Assembly: GCA_021845945.1 (NCBI GenBank)
Contig: JAJZRD010000129.1
Span: 1-10,577, forward strand
Reading direction: 5' to 3'
Origin: Chloroflexota bacterium
Lineage (GTDB): Bacteria; Chloroflexota; UBA6077
Length of the DNA stretch: 10,577 bases
In this document: positions 1 to 6,758 of the stretch, in pieces
Layout of the letters: each line of letters begins with the position of its first letter
Position numbering within the stretch: the first letter of the stretch is position 1
The notes under the pieces: model-generated
Seen by the model: the letters and a program-made list of their open reading frames with translations, nothing else
Databases searched by the model: none
Told to the model about the DNA's origin: nothing
Position numbers and translations under genes: made by a program

Positions 1-596
1 TAGATCCGGCCCCACACGGTCCGGCCCGAGGCCGCCCGGGCCAGGTCTCTCAGGATGGCCAGGTCCTCGTCCACCAGCGCCTCTACCCCGGGCCTCTGCA
101 CCTTGATCACCACCTCCTCGCCGCTCTTCAGGCGTGCCGAGTGAACCTGGCCGATGGAGGCCGAACCGACCGGCTCGGGGTTGAACTCGTCGAAGAGGTC
201 GACAGGTGGACTGCCCAGCTCTCGCTCGATCTGGGCTTCGATCACCTCCGCCGGCTCCGGGGGGACGGCATCCTGGAGCCTTTCCAGCTCGGTCACGTAG
301 TCCGGCGGCAGGAGGTCGGATCGGGTGGAGAGGATCTGGCCCAGCTTGATGTAGGTGACCCCCAGCTCCTCCAGGGCCAGCCGGAGGTGCTCGGCCTGGG
401 TGGGGGCCGGAGGATGTTGGCGGCCAAACAACCCCCAGGGGAAAGGGGTGACGAAGCGGGTGAGGCCAAGCTGGGCCAGCAGCCATCCAAATCCATGGCG
501 GGCCAGGATCTGCACGACCTCCCGGTATCTCCCGAGCCGGCCACGGGGGAACCGTTCGAGGAGGTAGGGCCATTCGCGGCTGGGTGGCTCTGTCAT
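1..596 (-). CDS. UbiB/ABC1 (AarF) family atypical protein kinase, N-terminal part
   Basis: The frame is open from an ATG at 594-596 to the left edge (198 full codons), so the C-terminal half is missing. It shows the signature of the ABC1/UbiB/ADCK family: the KxGQ motif (YIKLGQ, residues 82-87) followed by STRSDLLPPDY (90-100), the family's Ala-rich nucleotide loop in the form GSASIGQVH (144-152), and the VIK strand with the ATP-binding lysine K165 followed by QRPG. The first ~75 residues are a variable, helix-rich leader. Family members are membrane-associated atypical kinases/ATPases linked to isoprenoid quinone metabolism, but many bacterial copies have no known partner and no quinone gene is visible here. 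A GAGG at 609-612 lies 12 bases upstream of the ATG, a somewhat long spacing. It is the last minus-strand gene seen, 195 bases after the DUF421 gene. Family call is firm; physiological role is open. Confidence 0.9.
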   Translation of the reverse strand, partial: MTEPPSREWPYLLERFPRGRLGRYREVVQILARHGFGWLLAQLGLTRFVTPFPWGLFGRQHPPAPTQAEHLRLALEELGVTYIKLGQILSTRSDLLPPDYVTELERLQDAVPPEPAEVIEAQIERELGSPPVDLFDEFNPEPVGSASIGQVHSARLKSGEEVVIKVQRPGVEALVDEDLAILRDLARAASGRTVWGRI

Positions 597-791
597 AGCA
601 ATGTAGATCCTCAGCAAGGCTCATGCCGGAAGACGCCGGGATGCAGGGCAGGGCGCTCTGCCCACCGCCCGACCGGCCAACCGTCCCAGGCGGTGGAGCA
701 CAGGGCCCACCCTACGGATACCGGCGACGCGAGATCTGGCCTCTCTACGCCTGCCTCGGTCTCAGCATGCGCATCCGGCGGGAGGTGGCTG

Positions 792-1316
792 CTACCGCTG
801 TCTCAAGAGACGCATCCGGCGGCGAGTTCGGATCGTGTGGGAATCCTGCGGTACGATGCTGATGGAGCCGTCCAGCTCCAGCACCGCCAGCTTCACGTCC
901 TCGATCCTCTCCACCCCGTGCTCTCTCAGCGCCATCTCGGCCTCGTCCTCGTCCACCCCCTCGCGATGCAGGGCATCCACGATCCATTGCCCGTTCTGGG
1001 CGATCACCGTGGGGCGGGGCTGGAGTATCCATCTGAAGAAGGGGCTGCGCAGTCGAAGCGTGCCGACCCCCCAGTTCAGCACCAGCAGGGTGCCGATGAT
1101 CAGCAGCCCGCCGACCAGGGAGTTGTCGGGCCCCGTCATGGCCGGCTGCACCGCGTTGGCCACCAGCAGCACCACGACCAGGTCGAAGAGGGTAAACTGG
1201 CCGATCTCCCGCTTGCCGAACAGCCGAAGGCCGATCAGCAGCGCCAGGTAGATCACCGCCGACCGAACCACTATCTCCCACGGGGGTATTGCCATTTGCG
1301 CGAGATCGCTTCCCAT
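792..1316 (-). CDS. DUF421 / YetF-family membrane protein
   Basis: A 174-residue protein with three hydrophobic segments near the N-terminus (around the stretches VIYLALLIGLRLF, LFDLVVVLLVANAV and LVGGLLIIGTLLVLNW), then a soluble domain with PTVIAQNG, a run of acidic residues (DEDEAEMALREHG) and LAVLELDGSISIVP. This layout is typical of DUF421 (YetF/YdfR type) proteins, small integral membrane proteins of unknown biochemical function; some in spore-formers affect germination or stress traits. The reading frame extends nine codons further upstream to a GTG at 1343, but that codon has no Shine-Dalgarno, while the ATG at 1314-1316 is preceded by GGGAGAGG about five bases away, so I chose the ATG. 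The protein is about 50 residues shorter than many members, ending soon after the SIVP strand in a basic tail. It lies 112 bases downstream of tctA on the same strand and could be read through from it. Confidence 0.88.
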   Translation of the reverse strand: MGSDLAQMAIPPWEIVVRSAVIYLALLIGLRLFGKREIGQFTLFDLVVVLLVANAVQPAMTGPDNSLVGGLLIIGTLLVLNWGVGTLRLRSPFFRWILQPRPTVIAQNGQWIVDALHREGVDEDEAEMALREHGVERIEDVKLAVLELDGSISIVPQDSHTIRTRRRMRLLRQR

Positions 1317-1428
1317 GCCCTCTCCCGATGCCGGCTTCTTCACCTAAACAGCTGCATGGCCAGTGCCAGCGGGGGGATTTGGCGTGCGGTGGGGCGGGAG
1401 AGCGCCGGCCCCTACTGGACGTATTGTC

Positions 1429-2940
1429 TTATGCCTCGCCGCCCTCGTCGGTCAGCTCCAACTCCACGCCCCGGTACCGGACCCACAACCCACGGAGTAT
1501 CACCGCCATCCCGAGCAGCATGAAGACGATGGCGATGGGCCGCGTGAAGAAGATGGTGTAGTCGCCGTGGGAGATGGCCAGCGACTGCTTCAGGTTGGTC
1601 TCCAGCATCTGGGCGAGGATGGTGGCCAGCACCGCCGGCGCCATGGGGATGCCGAACTTCCGCATCAGGTAGCCGACCACGCCGAACAGCAGCGCCACCC
1701 ACACGTCGAACAGCTGGTAGCGGACGCTGTAGGAGCCGATCACCGAGAAGAGGACGATCAGCGGCCCCAGGATGGGGAATGGGATCACGGCGATCTTCAC
1801 CCACAGCCTCACAAGCGGCAGGTTCAGGATCAGCAGCATGGCGTTGCCGACGTACATGCTGGCGATCACCGACCACACCAGCTGGGGGTTCTCCTGGAAC
1901 AGTCGGGGTCCGGGCTGCAGGCCGTACATCATGAAGCCGCCCAGCATCACCGCCAGGGCCGGGCCGGCCGGGATCCCGAAGGCGAAGAGCGGTATGAAGC
2001 CGCTCTGGCTGGTGGCGTTGTTGGCCGCCTCGGGCGCCGCCACCCCCTGAATCACGCCGGTGCCGAACCTCTCCGGGTGCTTGGAGGTCCGCTTCTCCAG
2101 GTCGTAGGCCACGAAGGTGGTCACGGCGGGGCTGCAGCCGGGGAGCAGCCCCATGGCGAAGCCGATCCCGGTGGCCCGTACTATCGTGACGATGCAGCTC
2201 CTCAACTCCATCCAGGTGGGCATCAGCTTCTTGATGGTGCTGGTGTAGATGAAGTCCAGGTCCCTCTCTACGTTCACCAGCACCTCGCCGATGGCGAAGA
2301 GACCGATGATAACGCTGATGAAGTTGACGCCGCCCATCAGGTCCACCAGACCGAAGGTGAGGCGGGCGGAGCCCGTGATCGGGTCGAGGCCGATCATGGA
2401 GACGAGCAGACCGATGCACATGGCCATGAATCCTTTGAGGAGGGCCCGTCCGGAGAGGCCGACGATCAGGCTGAGGGCCATGAACATCAGGGCGAAGTAC
2501 TCCGGAGGGCCGAAGGCCAGCGCCACGCCGGCCAGCAGCGGGGCGAAGAAGGTGAGCCCTATCATGCTGATGGTGCCGGCGCCGAAGGATGCGATGGCCG
2601 AAATGGCCAGGGCGGGTCCGGACCGGCCCTGCTTCGCCATCTGGTAGCCGTCCAGGGTGGTGGGGACGGAGGAGGCCTCGCCCGGGATGTTAACCATGAT
2701 GGCGGTGGTGGATCCGCCGTACTGGGCCCCGTAGTAGATGGCGGCCATCATGATGAGGGCCGGGATGGGCTGTAAGACGGTGGTGAGGGGCAGCAGGATG
2801 GCGATGGCCGAGGTGGGGCCGATACCCGGCAGCACCCCTACCAGGGTTCCCACCAGCGATCCGATTAGCGCAAACAGGAGGTTCTCCGGCGTCAGAGCCT
2901 GGGCGAACCCCTGTCCCAGCATCTGCCAGGAGAAGAGCAT
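1429..2940 (-). CDS. tctA: tripartite tricarboxylate transporter large permease subunit TctA
   Basis: A 503-residue polytopic membrane protein, the usual TctA length (about 500). It carries the family hallmarks: GTLVGVLPGIGP at residues 31-42, then IYYGAQYGGSTTAI and NIPGEASS (about 68-91), and in the second half the inverted-repeat counterparts GLLPGCSP (about 263-270) and APEAANNATSQSG (about 300-313), followed by GIPAGPALAV and a MYGLQPGP loop. TctA forms the translocation path for organic acids such as citrate, tartrate or other dicarboxylates, driven by an ion gradient, with substrate delivered by TctC. The ATG at 2938-2940 follows GAGAGGG with about eight bases spacing. It begins 29 bases after the tctB stop and is the third gene of a tctC-tctB-tctA operon. 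The substrate cannot be read from this subunit. Confidence 0.96.
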   Translation of the reverse strand: MLFSWQMLGQGFAQALTPENLLFALIGSLVGTLVGVLPGIGPTSAIAILLPLTTVLQPIPALIMMAAIYYGAQYGGSTTAIMVNIPGEASSVPTTLDGYQMAKQGRSGPALAISAIASFGAGTISMIGLTFFAPLLAGVALAFGPPEYFALMFMALSLIVGLSGRALLKGFMAMCIGLLVSMIGLDPITGSARLTFGLVDLMGGVNFISVIIGLFAIGEVLVNVERDLDFIYTSTIKKLMPTWMELRSCIVTIVRATGIGFAMGLLPGCSPAVTTFVAYDLEKRTSKHPERFGTGVIQGVAAPEAANNATSQSGFIPLFAFGIPAGPALAVMLGGFMMYGLQPGPRLFQENPQLVWSVIASMYVGNAMLLILNLPLVRLWVKIAVIPFPILGPLIVLFSVIGSYSVRYQLFDVWVALLFGVVGYLMRKFGIPMAPAVLATILAQMLETNLKQSLAISHGDYTIFFTRPIAIVFMLLGMAVILRGLWVRYRGVELELTDEGGEA

Positions 2941-2969
2941 AGTCTTACCCTCTCATCCCTCTGATGGAG

Positions 2970-3443
2970 CTAGAAGAACAGTTCCAGCAAGCCCAGAGGG
3001 AAGCTGAGTTCCAGGAAGTCGATGAACACGACGAGCACTGTTAGAGCGCTCAGTGCACCGCAGAGGGGGGGGACCCACCAGCGGTACCTGCCCAGGTACC
3101 AGGTTCCGGCCGTGATGAAGATCAGGGTGGACAGGGGGAAGCCGAGGGGCTCGAGCAGCGCCAGGAAGACGATCATCAAGAGGATGGAGAACAGGACGCG
3201 GCGGCTGCCCTGGGCGTCGGGCCAGTCGAGGATCTTCGGCTGCCCCCGATATCGCCATCCGTTGACGAACAGGGTGACGCCGGCAGCCAGGATCATCCAG
3301 CCGACGATGATGGGGAGGGTGCGGGGGTGCACGCGCTCCCCCGCATTCCCCGCTATCTGAAAGGAGGCGATTAGGGTCAGGATGCCCAAGATGGTCATGA
3401 AGGCCCCTGTCGCCAGGTCGGCCGATCGCAGAGTCCGAATCAT
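2970..3443 (-). CDS. tctB: tripartite tricarboxylate transporter small permease subunit TctB
   Basis: A 157-residue protein with four hydrophobic segments: residues about 12-32 (FMTILGILTLIASFQIAG), 45-63 (PIIVGWMILAAGVTLFVNG), a long hydrophobic region about 84-120 that includes LLEPLGFPLST, and about 126-150 near the C-terminus. Four membrane spans, ~150 residues and the PLGFPLST-type loop are typical of TctB (DUF1468), the poorly conserved small subunit that pairs with TctA, by analogy with the small subunit of TRAP transporters. The ATG at 3441-3443 is preceded by GGAGG with six bases spacing, a very good ribosome site. It sits 38 bases after tctC and 29 bases before tctA, so the three genes are almost certainly cotranscribed. 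Sequence alone would give only a moderate call; position between tctC and tctA makes it secure. Confidence 0.94.
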   Translation of the reverse strand: MIRTLRSADLATGAFMTILGILTLIASFQIAGNAGERVHPRTLPIIVGWMILAAGVTLFVNGWRYRGQPKILDWPDAQGSRRVLFSILLMIVFLALLEPLGFPLSTLIFITAGTWYLGRYRWWVPPLCGALSALTVLVVFIDFLELSFPLGLLELFF

Positions 3444-3481
3444 CAGTCGCCTCCAGTTCAGGTGATGCGGCCGTCCTGGGA

Positions 3482-4450
3482 CTATTTGAGCCCGGTGGTG
3501 ATCTCCTTGTACACCGGGATCAGCTTATCGATGTAGGCTTTGGAATCCTTGGCGTTCAGGGCCAGCGGGACGAAGCCCTCCTTCTTTTGGGCCTCGACGA
3601 TCTCGGGGTTCTTGGCGACATCCTGGAAGGTCTTGTCCAGGACATCCACCACGTTCTGTGGCGTCTTTGCGGGCACGGCGATGCCCCGGGCGATGGTCTC
3701 CACCAGGTCGATCCCCTGCTCCTTGAAGGTCTTGCCGTCGGGTGCCCCCGGGATCCTCTCCTCGCCGCCGATGCCCAGAGCGATGCTCTGGTCCCTGTAC
3801 TTCACGATGTCGTCGGAGTTGGCCATCAGGGCGTTGACGTGGCCGCCCAGGAAGGCGGTGATAGAGGGGGCCGCACCGGTGAAGGGCACGTACTCGAACT
3901 TGGCCCCGGTCAGCTTCTCCAGACGCAGGGTCGCGATGTGGGAGCCGGACCAAGTGGCCGAGCCGCCGATAGTCAGCTTGCCGGGGTTCTTCTTTGCCTC
4001 GTCGATGAAGCCCTTGAGATCCTTGTAGGGGCTGTTCTTCAGTACGATCAGACCCTGGGGAGTGGACTGGAAGAGGGAGATGGGCAGCAACTGCTCGGTC
4101 TTGTATCCTACGTCCTGCTGCATGGGCTGGAGGATGATGTGGGGGATGTTGATGCCGGTGATCTGGTAGCCGTCGGGCTTGCCGCGGGCCGCCTCGGCCC
4201 AACCCATCGCGCCGCCGCCGCCTACCTTGTAGTCGATCACCACCTTTTGGCCGAGTGCCTTCTCCAGGTAGGGCTGCTGCCTTCGAGCCTCACGGTCGGA
4301 TTGCCCTCCGGGGTCGAAGGTGGTCATGTAGGTGATCTGCTTGGTGGGGTACTTCTCACTCCCTCCAAGGCTGCACCCCGCTACGGCAACGACTACCACG
4401 GCCAGGGATACGAGAGCCGCCAGTGCCACCAGCAATCGCCTAGACAGCAT
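3482..4450 (-). CDS. tctC: TctC/Bug-family substrate-binding lipoprotein of the tripartite tricarboxylate transporter
   Basis: A 322-residue extracytoplasmic binding protein. The N-terminus has a basic start (MLSRR), a hydrophobic core and a lipobox VAGC with the acylated cysteine at residue 26, so it should be lipid-anchored on the outer face of the membrane. The mature part follows the Bug/TctC fold pattern: a first strand leading into the ligand loop FDPGGQSD, then KVVIDYKVGGGGAMGW and ARGKPDGYQI, later PYKDLKGF, the second-domain strand LTIGGSATWSGSH, FVPFTG-type FEYVPFTGAAP, and the C-terminal VPAKTPQNVVDVLDKTF. The acidic D after the PGG loop is common where carboxylates are bound. Start choice: AGGGAGGA lies just upstream; ATG at 4448-4450 is ten bases after GGAGG, whereas an ATG at 4454-4456 is only four bases away and a GTG at 4457-4459 abuts it. 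The difference is two or three residues. First gene of the tct operon; ligand unknown. Confidence 0.94.
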   Translation of the reverse strand: MLSRRLLVALAALVSLAVVVVAVAGCSLGGSEKYPTKQITYMTTFDPGGQSDREARRQQPYLEKALGQKVVIDYKVGGGGAMGWAEAARGKPDGYQITGINIPHIILQPMQQDVGYKTEQLLPISLFQSTPQGLIVLKNSPYKDLKGFIDEAKKNPGKLTIGGSATWSGSHIATLRLEKLTGAKFEYVPFTGAAPSITAFLGGHVNALMANSDDIVKYRDQSIALGIGGEERIPGAPDGKTFKEQGIDLVETIARGIAVPAKTPQNVVDVLDKTFQDVAKNPEIVEAQKKEGFVPLALNAKDSKAYIDKLIPVYKEITTGLK

Positions 4451-4536
4451 GGTCATCACTCCTCCCTATTCGCTTGATGCGCCCCCTCGTTGGGGTGCAG
4501 GTTGCCTGAAGCTGCCTCCACCCGGTGAATGGCGCC

Positions 4537-4565
4537 ATAGTAACAGCGAGACCGGCAGCACGCAA
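4537..4565 (-). promoter_or_regulatory. possible sigma70-type promoter of the tctCBA operon
   Basis: On the minus strand a -35-like TTGCGT (4560-4565) and a -10-like TACTAT (4537-4542) are separated by exactly 17 bases. Matches to consensus are three and four of six, so this is a plausible but weak promoter. Transcription would start near 4530 and give a leader of about 75-80 bases before tctC. No palindromic operator or two-component regulator gene is visible next to it. Confidence 0.35.
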
Positions 4566-4648
4566 CGCTTTTCTCAAGACCGCTGAACATTCGGCAGTCC
4601 CAACGGCCTGTTGCCCTAGTACACGACCACGGTGAAGGTGATATGTAT

Positions 4649-4718
4649 TGTCATGCTGAGCGCAGCGAAGCATCTCCCCGTGGCGAGAGGAGATCCTTCG
4701 CTATCGCTCAGGATGACA
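4649..4718. repeat. intergenic inverted repeat of a dispersed palindromic family
   Basis: Left arm 4649-4676 (TGTCATGCTGAGCGCAGCGA...) and right arm 4690-4718 (...CGCTCAGGATGACA) are inverted copies about 28-29 bases long, differing at two positions plus one GCG/ATCG length change, around a 13-base loop (4677-4689). The two substitutions in the right arm show it is not a freshly made copy. I recognise this sequence type, with ends TGTCAT and the core CTGAGCG..CGAAG, as a palindrome scattered between genes of many bacterial genomes, and often mis-called as small proteins containing HAERSEAS or MLRCAQHD. It lies between the divergent tct operon and the purine permease gene. It could fold as a hairpin in RNA from either strand; it has no U-tract and no transposase. 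Confidence 0.75.
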
Positions 4719-5173
4719 CCTGTCAGAACCATCGTGGCGGAGTACTAGGCTGCTACGGCGTCTACCCGGAAATGTGGGTCGCACCCAGGGGCCCCATGGA
4801 CCCTTGCGGCGGTGGGGGGCTGGATGTACACTACTTCCAACCTCTCACCTCGTCGCGCGGATCGGACTAACCCTGCTCGGGTCGTCCGGGGATGCTGCGG
4901 AGCCCCGGCCCATGGGGTTTTCGGAGCGAACAGCCCGCCTCGCTTCCAAGGAAGTTGCTCACACCTCAGCGGTGCGAATCGCGAACTGTGCCGCCGTTGC
5001 CGGCGGCCACCTGTGAGGTCAACGGCCTGGAGTCGAGGTAGCGCCCAGGGCCGAGCGGCTCAAGGAGCACGGTTAGCGGCATCCGGAGTCGGTGCCGGAC
5101 TTTCTGGCATCTGTTCTCCGTCGTTTCTTACACTCCGGGGCGTACTATCGCCTCAGAAAGGGAAGGGGAGGCT
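4719..5173. other. gene-free intergenic region with several possible hairpins
   Basis: I find no believable gene here: the open frames lack family features, conserved motifs and good ribosome sites. Possible hairpins on the plus strand are 4886-4908 (CCGGGG/CCCCGG), an alternative 4903-4917 (CCCC/GGGG followed by TTTT), 4943-4954 (CTTC/GAAG), a closing stem 4963-4968 with 5014-5019 (ACCTCA/TGAGGT) around a GC-rich hairpin at 4988-5010, and 5077-5097 (CGGCA-T-CCG, loop GAGT, CGG-TGCCG) followed by GACTTTCT. A TACTAT hexamer at 5143-5148 could be a -10 box for the permease gene but has no good -35. This may be a structured leader, an unannotated small RNA, or chance pairing in GC-rich DNA. I could not match it to a riboswitch class I know. 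Confidence 0.4.
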
Positions 5174-6613
5174 GTGGCAAACCGATCCGTTGCGCTGGAC
5201 CGGCCGGTCGTGGAGCGCGGCTGGCTAGACAGATTCTTCAAGATCACCGAGAGCGGCAGCACGGTGAACACCGAGGTGGTGGCGGGCATCACCACCTTCA
5301 TGGTGATGGCCTACATCATCTTCGTCAACCCCTCGATCCTATCTTTCGCGGGCATCAAAGATCTCCAGGGCCTCGGGCCCGCTTTCCCCGCTGTCATGGC
5401 GGTGACCTGCCTCGTCGCCGGCGTCATGACCATCTTCATGGGCCTCTACGGTAACTACCCCTTCGCACTGGCACCCGGTATGGGGCTGAACGCCGTCGTC
5501 GCGTTCCAGCTCATCGTCGGGATGAAGCTCCCCTGGCAGGCCGCCATGGGGGTCATCTTCATGGAAGGTATCGCCATCACCATCCTGGTGATCACCGGCT
5601 TCCGCCAAGCGGTGATGGATGCGATCCCCATGACTCTCAAGAAGGCCATCGGCGTCGGCATCGGGCTCTTCATCTTCTTCATCGGCCTCGCGGACGGCGA
5701 GCTGATCAAGTACGGCGCCAAGAACCCCGCGACCCCTGTTGCCCTCGGCGACCTGACCACCGGCCCCGTCCTGGTGGCCATCGTGGGTCTCTTCCTCATC
5801 GTCTGGCTGATGGCCAAGCGGGTTAAGGGCGCCCTCCTCATCGGCATCCTGGCCAGCACCCTGCTGGCCATCGCGATCAACTACGCCAGCGGGATGAAGG
5901 CCTTCACCACCCCGGGCGTGGCCGTCATTCCCTCCTCCGTGGTGGACGTTCCCAATCTCTCCCTGCTGGGCCAGGGGATCAACTTCGGCGTCTTCGCCAC
6001 GGTGGGGGTCATCACCGGCGTGCTGACCATCTTCTCCCTGATGCTGTCGGACTTCTTCGACACCATGGGGACGGTGATCGGCATCGGCGGTAAGGCCGGA
6101 TGGCTGGACAAGAAGGGCAGCATGCCTCGATTGAACCGTATCCTGCTGGTGGACTCCCTGGCGGCTGTTTTCGGCGGCGCTGCCGGCTCCAGCTCGGCGA
6201 CCACCTACATCGAGAGTGCTGCCGGCGTCGGCGAGGGTGCTCGCACCGGTTTGGCCTCGGTGGTGACCGGCATCCTGTTCCTGCTGGCCATGTTCTTCGC
6301 CCCCATCGCGGGGGTGGTTCCGGCCCACGCCACGGCTCCGGCCCTGATCGTGGTGGGCTTCCTGATGGCCGCGGTGGCCAAGGACATCCCCTTCTCCGAC
6401 ATCGAAGAGGGGCTGCCTGCTCTGCTCACCATCGCCGTGATGCCCTTCACCTACAGCATCACCAACGGCATCGGCGTCGGGTTCGTCACCTACACCTTCC
6501 TGAAGATCGTGCTGGGCAAGGCGAACCAGCTCCACTGGGCGATGTACGTCGCCTCCCTGGCCTTCCTGGTCTACTTCGCCATGCCGTGGCTGCACGTGGC
6601 CTTCGGGATCTAG
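5174..6613 (+). CDS. NCS2 family purine permease, AzgA/PbuG (adenine/guanine/hypoxanthine) type
   Basis: A 479-residue membrane protein with about a dozen hydrophobic segments, the normal size for the AzgA branch of the nucleobase/cation symporter-2 (NCS2) family. Recognisable blocks are the N-terminal FKITESGSTVNTEVVAGITTF region (22-42, glycine-rich entry helix), APGMGLNA (100-107), SDFFDTMGT (292-300) and SSSATTYIESAAGV (339-352) followed by GEGARTGL. Such proteins import adenine, guanine or hypoxanthine with protons. The start is a GTG at 5174 after AAGGGAAGGGGAGG; the nearest GGAGG is only two bases away but an AAGG sits at a normal distance, and no in-frame ATG lies nearby upstream. No purine-metabolism gene is adjacent, so the gene appears to stand alone, preceded by a long untranslated region and followed by a strong inverted repeat. 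Purine transport is well supported at family level; the exact base is not. Confidence 0.93.
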   Translation: MANRSVALDRPVVERGWLDRFFKITESGSTVNTEVVAGITTFMVMAYIIFVNPSILSFAGIKDLQGLGPAFPAVMAVTCLVAGVMTIFMGLYGNYPFALAPGMGLNAVVAFQLIVGMKLPWQAAMGVIFMEGIAITILVITGFRQAVMDAIPMTLKKAIGVGIGLFIFFIGLADGELIKYGAKNPATPVALGDLTTGPVLVAIVGLFLIVWLMAKRVKGALLIGILASTLLAIAINYASGMKAFTTPGVAVIPSSVVDVPNLSLLGQGINFGVFATVGVITGVLTIFSLMLSDFFDTMGTVIGIGGKAGWLDKKGSMPRLNRILLVDSLAAVFGGAAGSSSATTYIESAAGVGEGARTGLASVVTGILFLLAMFFAPIAGVVPAHATAPALIVVGFLMAAVAKDIPFSDIEEGLPALLTIAVMPFTYSITNGIGVGFVTYTFLKIVLGKANQLHWAMYVASLAFLVYFAMPWLHVAFGI

Positions 6614-6632
6614 AGCTGTCCGATCCTGGCAT

Positions 6633-6680
6633 CGAGGGGTCGAGGCTTCAGCCGGTGAAGACTGAAGCCTCGACCCCTCG
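6633..6680. repeat. perfect 19-bp inverted repeat, possible transcription terminator
   Basis: CGAGGGGTCGAGGCTTCAG at 6633-6651 is repeated exactly in inverted orientation at 6662-6680, with a 10-base loop (CCGGTGAAGA). It begins 20 bases after the permease stop codon and lies before the peroxiredoxin gene. A transcript would form a very stable GC-rich hairpin, so it may end or stabilise the permease mRNA, but no run of U follows on either strand, which is unlike a classical intrinsic terminator. It may instead be a copy of a genome-wide palindromic repeat. Confidence 0.8.
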
Positions 6681-6758
6681 GCTTCTGAAAGGTCCTCCCC
6701 TGGTACGCGACGTGCCGAACAATGGCTCGATACGTCGCCGAGCAGAGGAGGTCTTTTC

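Noticed and set aside
646..663. Hairpin GGGCAG/CTGCCC after the DUF421 gene as a terminator
   Set aside because: Only six pairs and no U-tract in either direction; such short GC hairpins are common by chance here.
1391..1412. GGGGC/GCCCC hairpin just after tctA as a terminator or GTAGGG-type repeat
   Set aside because: Five-base arms with a long loop and no U-tract; similarity to the GTAGGG stretch near 713 is too short to support a repeat family.
141..1523. 460-codon plus-strand open frame
   Set aside because: It runs antisense to the UbiB-type and DUF421 genes, is low-complexity in composition and has no family motif. Long shadow frames are normal in GC-rich DNA.
1363..2775. 470-codon plus-strand open frame opposite tctA
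   Set aside because: Very rich in G, H, E, D and Q as expected for the antisense of a membrane protein gene; the opposite strand encodes an unmistakable TctA.
4440..4870. Small open frames containing HAERSEAS or MLRCAQHD peptides
   Set aside because: These peptides are translations of the palindromic repeat at 4649-4718, a well-known source of false small proteins.
4886..5173. Purine riboswitch, T-box, SRP RNA or tRNA in the leader of the permease gene
   Set aside because: None of the conserved cores of these RNAs could be found on either strand.
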